64,000 nucleotides of DNA from the NCBI GenBank assembly GCA_946811185.2, contig OX328105.1, positions 52,886,845-52,950,844 of the forward strand. The letters are read 5' to 3'. Each line of letters starts with the position of its first letter. Within the stretch, counting starts at the first letter, position 1. Source of the DNA: Hippopus hippopus (taxonomy: Eukaryota > Mollusca > Bivalvia > Cardiida > Cardiidae). Under the pieces are notes generated by a model. It did not search any database. It was not told where the DNA came from and worked only from the letters and a program-made list of their open reading frames with translations. Position numbers and translations under genes: made by a program. This document shows, piece by piece, positions 60,663 through 64,000 of this stretch.

Positions 60663-62071
60663 TTTTAGCTCCACTGGCCAAAGGCCAGGGGGCTTATGTC
60701 ATGGCCCGGTGTCCATCGTGCATCAGTCTGTCCGTCTGTGCGTGCATTAACTTTTATTTCAAACATCTTCTTCCCTGAAACTATCCATCCAATTTTGATG
60801 AAACTTCACAGAAATGATCCTGCTATGGTCCTTTTCAGAATTTCTTGAAAGAATTTGATTCCTTCAAAAACTCTGGTTGCCATGGCAACAAAACTGAAAA
60901 ATATTGAAAATCTTTGAAAATCTTCTTGTCTGAAACCATAAGGCCTAAGGCTACCAAGTTTGGCATGTAGCTTTGTCTAGTAGACCTCTACCAAATTTCT
61001 TCAAATTATAGCCCTGGGGTCAAATTTGGCCCTGCCCCAGGAGTCACAAGTTTTATATGGGCTTATATAGGGAGAAATTTTTTATTCTCCTAGTACCTAG
61101 CCATAGGGCCTAGGGCTACCAAATTTGGCATGTAGCTTTATCAAGTGGGCATCTACCAAGAGTGCCCAAATTATAGCCCTGGGGTCCATGGGCTTATATA
61201 GGGAAAACATGAAAAATCTACTCGTACCTAGCCATAAGGCCTAGGGCTACCAAATTTTGCATGTAGCTTTATCTAGTGGGCCTCTACCAAGAGGGCCAAA
61301 ATTATAGCCCTGGGGTCAAATTTGGCCCTGTCCTGGGGTCACAAGTATTACATGGGCTTATATAGGGAAAACTTGAAAAATCTACTCGTACCTAGCCATA
61401 AGGCCTAGGGCTACCAAATTTTGCATGTATTTTTATCTAGTAGGCCTCTACCAAGAGTGCCCAAATTATAGCCCTGAGGTCAAATTTGGCCCTGTCCTGG
61501 GGTCACAAGTTTTACATGGGCTTATATAGGGAAAACTTGAAAAATCTACTCGTACCTAGCCATAAGGCCTAGGGCTACCAAATTTTGCATGTATTTTTAT
61601 CTAGTGGGCCTCTACCAAGAGGGCCCAAATTATAACCTTGGGGTCATGTTTGGCACCACCCCAGGGGTCACAAGTTTTACAAGGGCTTATATAGTGAAAA
61701 CTTTATAAATCTTGTGACTAACCATAAAATCTAGGGCTAATAAATTTAGCCCTGTCTCAGGAATCTCATGTTTTACCGGGCCTTTTAGTGAGCAAACTTT
61801 GAAAATCTTCTTGTTTATAACCACACATTCTAGACCTGTGTTATTTGGTATGGGGCTTTATCTTGTGGACCTCCTCCAGGATTCAAGTAATTGTAGCTTT
61901 GTGGCCGAATTGGCTCTGCCCTGAAGTCATAACTTTCTCGTAGGATTTTATAGAAAAATTTTGTATGTCTTCTAGTTTAAAACCAATTCGCCAAGTATTG
62001 TAACGTTTGGCTTGTAGTGTTTTGACTTATTAGCCAGTGGAGCAATACAGGGCCATCACGGCCCTCTTGTT
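60663..62071 (+). mobile_element. HINE AGCTCCACTGGCC family, copy D, uninterrupted
   Basis: 1.4 kb. Head TTAGCTCCACTGGCCAAAGG, CAGTCTGTCCGTCTGTGC, tandem units marked by CTCGTACCTAGCCATAAGG at about 61219, 61385 and 61548, then TTTATAACCACACATTC, and 3' end GCCAGTGGAGCAATACAGGG, CCATCACGGCCCTCTTG. It is the best reference for this family here. Confidence 0.88.
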
Positions 62072-62139
62072 TTTTAGATTACGTGCCATCTTTCGCTATA
62101 GCTTGATTGAAGGTCACATGATAAATAACCTGTTGATTT

Positions 62140-62361
62140 TGTCAGATGCAGACTTGTCCAAATTGAACGCATTTGCAGACCACAATTTAAGTGTTGCTCA
62201 AATGATTGAATTCGTCTTTGATAGGGTACAAAACATTGTGGGAAATGGGAAAATACTGGTTACGGGGCTGGTTAGTAGCATTTTCTTCTTTTCCCACTAT
62301 GTTATCAAAAGACATCTTTCTATGGGTCATAAAAACTCAGGATTGTTAGGTAAAGGGTTAA
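62140..62361 (-). mobile_element. Foldback MITE, orientation B
   Basis: Left arm GACTTGTCCAAATTGAACGC, disturbed hairpin with a 10-base insertion (TACTGGTTACGGGGCTGG), end GTTAGGTAAAGGGTTAA. Confidence 0.75.
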
Positions 62362-62773
62362 GTCGACACAATGTTTCAATATGTGTTTGTGTAATGGACC
62401 ATGATTTCATAATGATAATCCATGTTGGTGTTAATAGATGCATCTAGGTCTGGACTGTCAAAATGTGTGTCTGTCTTGTTACAATAAACATGCTGTTATT
62501 ACAGATATTTATTTCTGTTTTGTCAAAAGGATGGGGATTTTTTTTTAAACTCTTTACCAAACAAACCCAAGTTTTAATGATCTTGAGTAATGCCATAAAA
62601 TCATGATCCCACTGTATATACAGTGAGCTGTGATAAGAACAGATTTAATGGATTTTTCAGACACTGTGGAACTTGTATTAAGACTGACTGATATTTTAAG
62701 AAAAAATTTTAGTAAGTCCAGCATTGAAAATGCAATATTTGTTTTTTTTTTTTAATGCCCCATTTGATTTATT

Positions 62774-63009
62774 CAACTGTTTACCACACAATTCCGAGTT
62801 TTAACGATTCTGAGGTCCTGAGGGAGAAGCCTTCTGAAAATATTGTGGGAAAAGGAGAAAATGCTGGTAACCAGCATTTTCTCCTTTTTCCACAACATTT
62901 TCTACCATTTTGAAGAAAAATCTCCTCTTTGGACTCATATCTAATAGATCACCTGCAAATGCTTTCAATTTGGGCAAGTCTTAAAATAAATTGTTTGAAA
63001 AAGAGTTAA
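62774..63009 (+). mobile_element. Foldback MITE, orientation A
   Basis: CAACTGTTTACCACACAATT, small local duplication (TCTGAGGTCCTGAGG), centre GCTGGTAACCAGC, end TTTGAAAAAGAGTTAA. Confidence 0.8.
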
Positions 63010-63019
63010 TATATTTATT

Positions 63020-63562
63020 GCTCTAGGGATGAGTACGAGGGTCCTCGAATAATGATCCCCGTGGGGTCCCGGGTTTTTTTTAATTTATAGAATAGGACCT
63101 CGGCCTTTCTCTATGGCATGTCGTAGAAGGCGACTAAAATTAGAGACAAACGGCTGCTTTCCTCGTAATTCGTAGGATTGCAGCAGGCTGGGTAGTTCTT
63201 ATTCCAAATCCTGTATTTTTTTCTCGATGTAAATAGGGTTTGGAATGGGAATCAATTGGCCTGTGGGACCCCGCGTGGTTTAATCGGGGGTATAAGAATA
63301 AACCACTGCAGTCCCGCGATCGTCACATCTGCCATTTCATCTGGCGGAACAAAAGTGACAGCATGCATGTCGTAAAAGGCGACAAAAGGGGCATCATTTT
63401 GTGTTTCGTCCATTCCTCATTTATCATGTTTGTCTTATGTTGTTGCACATGTATGTTATTTTCACCTCGCATTATTGTTTACTAAGTAAGTGCGCCCAAT
63501 ATGACCTAAGTTGTCGACGGGCCTTAAAACGCTATTCATCTATTCATCTATTCGAATAATGA
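63020..63562 (+). mobile_element. SINE/LINE-like element with a CTATTCAT tail
   Basis: It contains two related words, GGCATGTCGTAGAAGGCGAC (about 63115) and GCATGTCGTAAAAGGCGAC (about 63364). The 3' part runs TTGTCGACGGGCCTTAAAAC, then a (CTATTCAT)n tail, as in tailed non-LTR elements. An 81-codon frame at 63240 is not recognised. Confidence 0.5.
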
Positions 63563-63674
63563 GTGAGACTGTTGTCATATCTCAAATATTGTCTGACAGA
63601 TTGTAATGAAACTTTGCACATATATTGCCTTACATATTAGCAACACAAAAATTACGCCAAATGACGTTACATTA

Positions 63675-63696
63675 TGACGTCACAATTATGACGTCA
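63675..63696. promoter_or_regulatory. Two CRE-like TGACGTCA sites before the mariner ORF
   Basis: TGACGTCA at 63675-63682 and 63689-63696, 14 bases apart, plus a half site TGACGTTA at 63662-63669. The perfect palindrome matches the CREB/ATF site. A promoter role for the transposase is inference. Confidence 0.45.
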
Positions 63697-63722
63697 CTTC
63701 CTGTGACACAAACAACTGCAAC

Positions 63723-64000
63723 ATGGCCAGCTTCACAGCAGAAGAACAACGTGCATATATAAAAATTGAGTATTATAAGGGTAGCACTGGAAAAGAGATT
63801 TTTCAAACCTTACAAAAAGTTTGTGGGGACCAAGCTATTTCTCGTGCAGTAGTGTTCCGGTGGATTGCACAGTTTAAGGAAGGAAGGACTAGTGTGCAGA
63901 AGCAACCAAGCCTAGGTCGGCCAACAAGCAACAAGCAACAAGCGAAGAAAATATCCAAAAGGTGAAGGCTGTAATGGAGACTGATCGAAGATACACATGT
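63723..64000 (+). pseudogene. Mariner-type transposase N-terminus, frameshifted and cut by the window end
   Basis: MASFTAEEQRAYIKIEYYKG then ...CGDQAISRAVVFRWIAQFKE and GRTSVQKQPSLGRPTS: the N-terminal helix-turn-helix DNA-binding module of Tc1/mariner transposases, including the FRWIAQFKEGR recognition segment. After GRPTS the frame runs NKQQAKK to a stop at 63965, while another frame continues as ATSEENIQKVKAVMETDRR. The break sits in a short ACAAGCA repeat, so slippage is likely. The catalytic domain is outside the window. Confidence 0.8.

Overview
The window is eukaryotic nuclear DNA: AT-rich, intron-rich and packed with transposable elements. The mix of palindromic MITEs, tRNA-derived SINEs, Helentron-like elements with 'CCGTCCGTC' tracts, and a divergent STARD3 gene suggests a bivalve mollusc, probably a heterodont clam. 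The species guess rests on remembered repeat styles and is inference; the gene call rests on the sequence.

One host gene crosses almost the whole window on the + strand. It is the 3' part of STARD3 (MLN64), the late-endosomal cholesterol transfer protein. I find the last transmembrane segments of the MENTAL domain (exons at 352, 4572, 5985), a linker exon with a phospho-FFAT-like motif (6661), an acidic linker exon (31264), and the START domain (35802 to the stop at 54061). All exons have GT/AG borders and compatible phases. With one copy of the duplicated START exon the coding part is 1128 or 1125 nt, both divisible by 3. The exons at 44454 and 45374 are homologous, have identical phases and cannot both be used or both be skipped without a frameshift, so they look like mutually exclusive exons. 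The 5' end of the gene lies before base 1.

The introns are a TE landscape. (1) About 60 whole or partial copies of a 229-bp piggyBac-like foldback MITE, TTAA at both ends with a ~66-bp central palindrome, are found from 3 kb to 63 kb, often sharing TTAAs in chains. (2) Several Helentron/HINE-like families (starting TTAGC, ending in a stem-loop plus CTCTTG) carry central tandem repeats of ~145-166 bp and insert between two Ts, as paralogous empty sites show. (3) About ten copies of a ~260-bp 'GAGCCATGCTC' MITE. (4) tRNA-derived SINEs. (5) Short 'GTGTAGATC' palindromes. (6) Decayed coding elements: a LINE reverse transcriptase (38.5-40.7 kb), a PIF/Harbinger transposase (28.5-29.0 kb), a BED/hAT-like zinc-finger start (12.1-12.35 kb, - strand), and a mariner transposase start at the right edge (63.7 kb).

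Two tandem arrays appear to have grown from functional or mobile ends: a 40-bp minisatellite at 6.75-8.1 kb built from the exon-6661 splice donor, followed by a decayed copy of that exon, and a ~45-bp array at 43.4-43.9 kb built from one arm of the MITE. No bacterial, plasmid, phage or CRISPR content is present.
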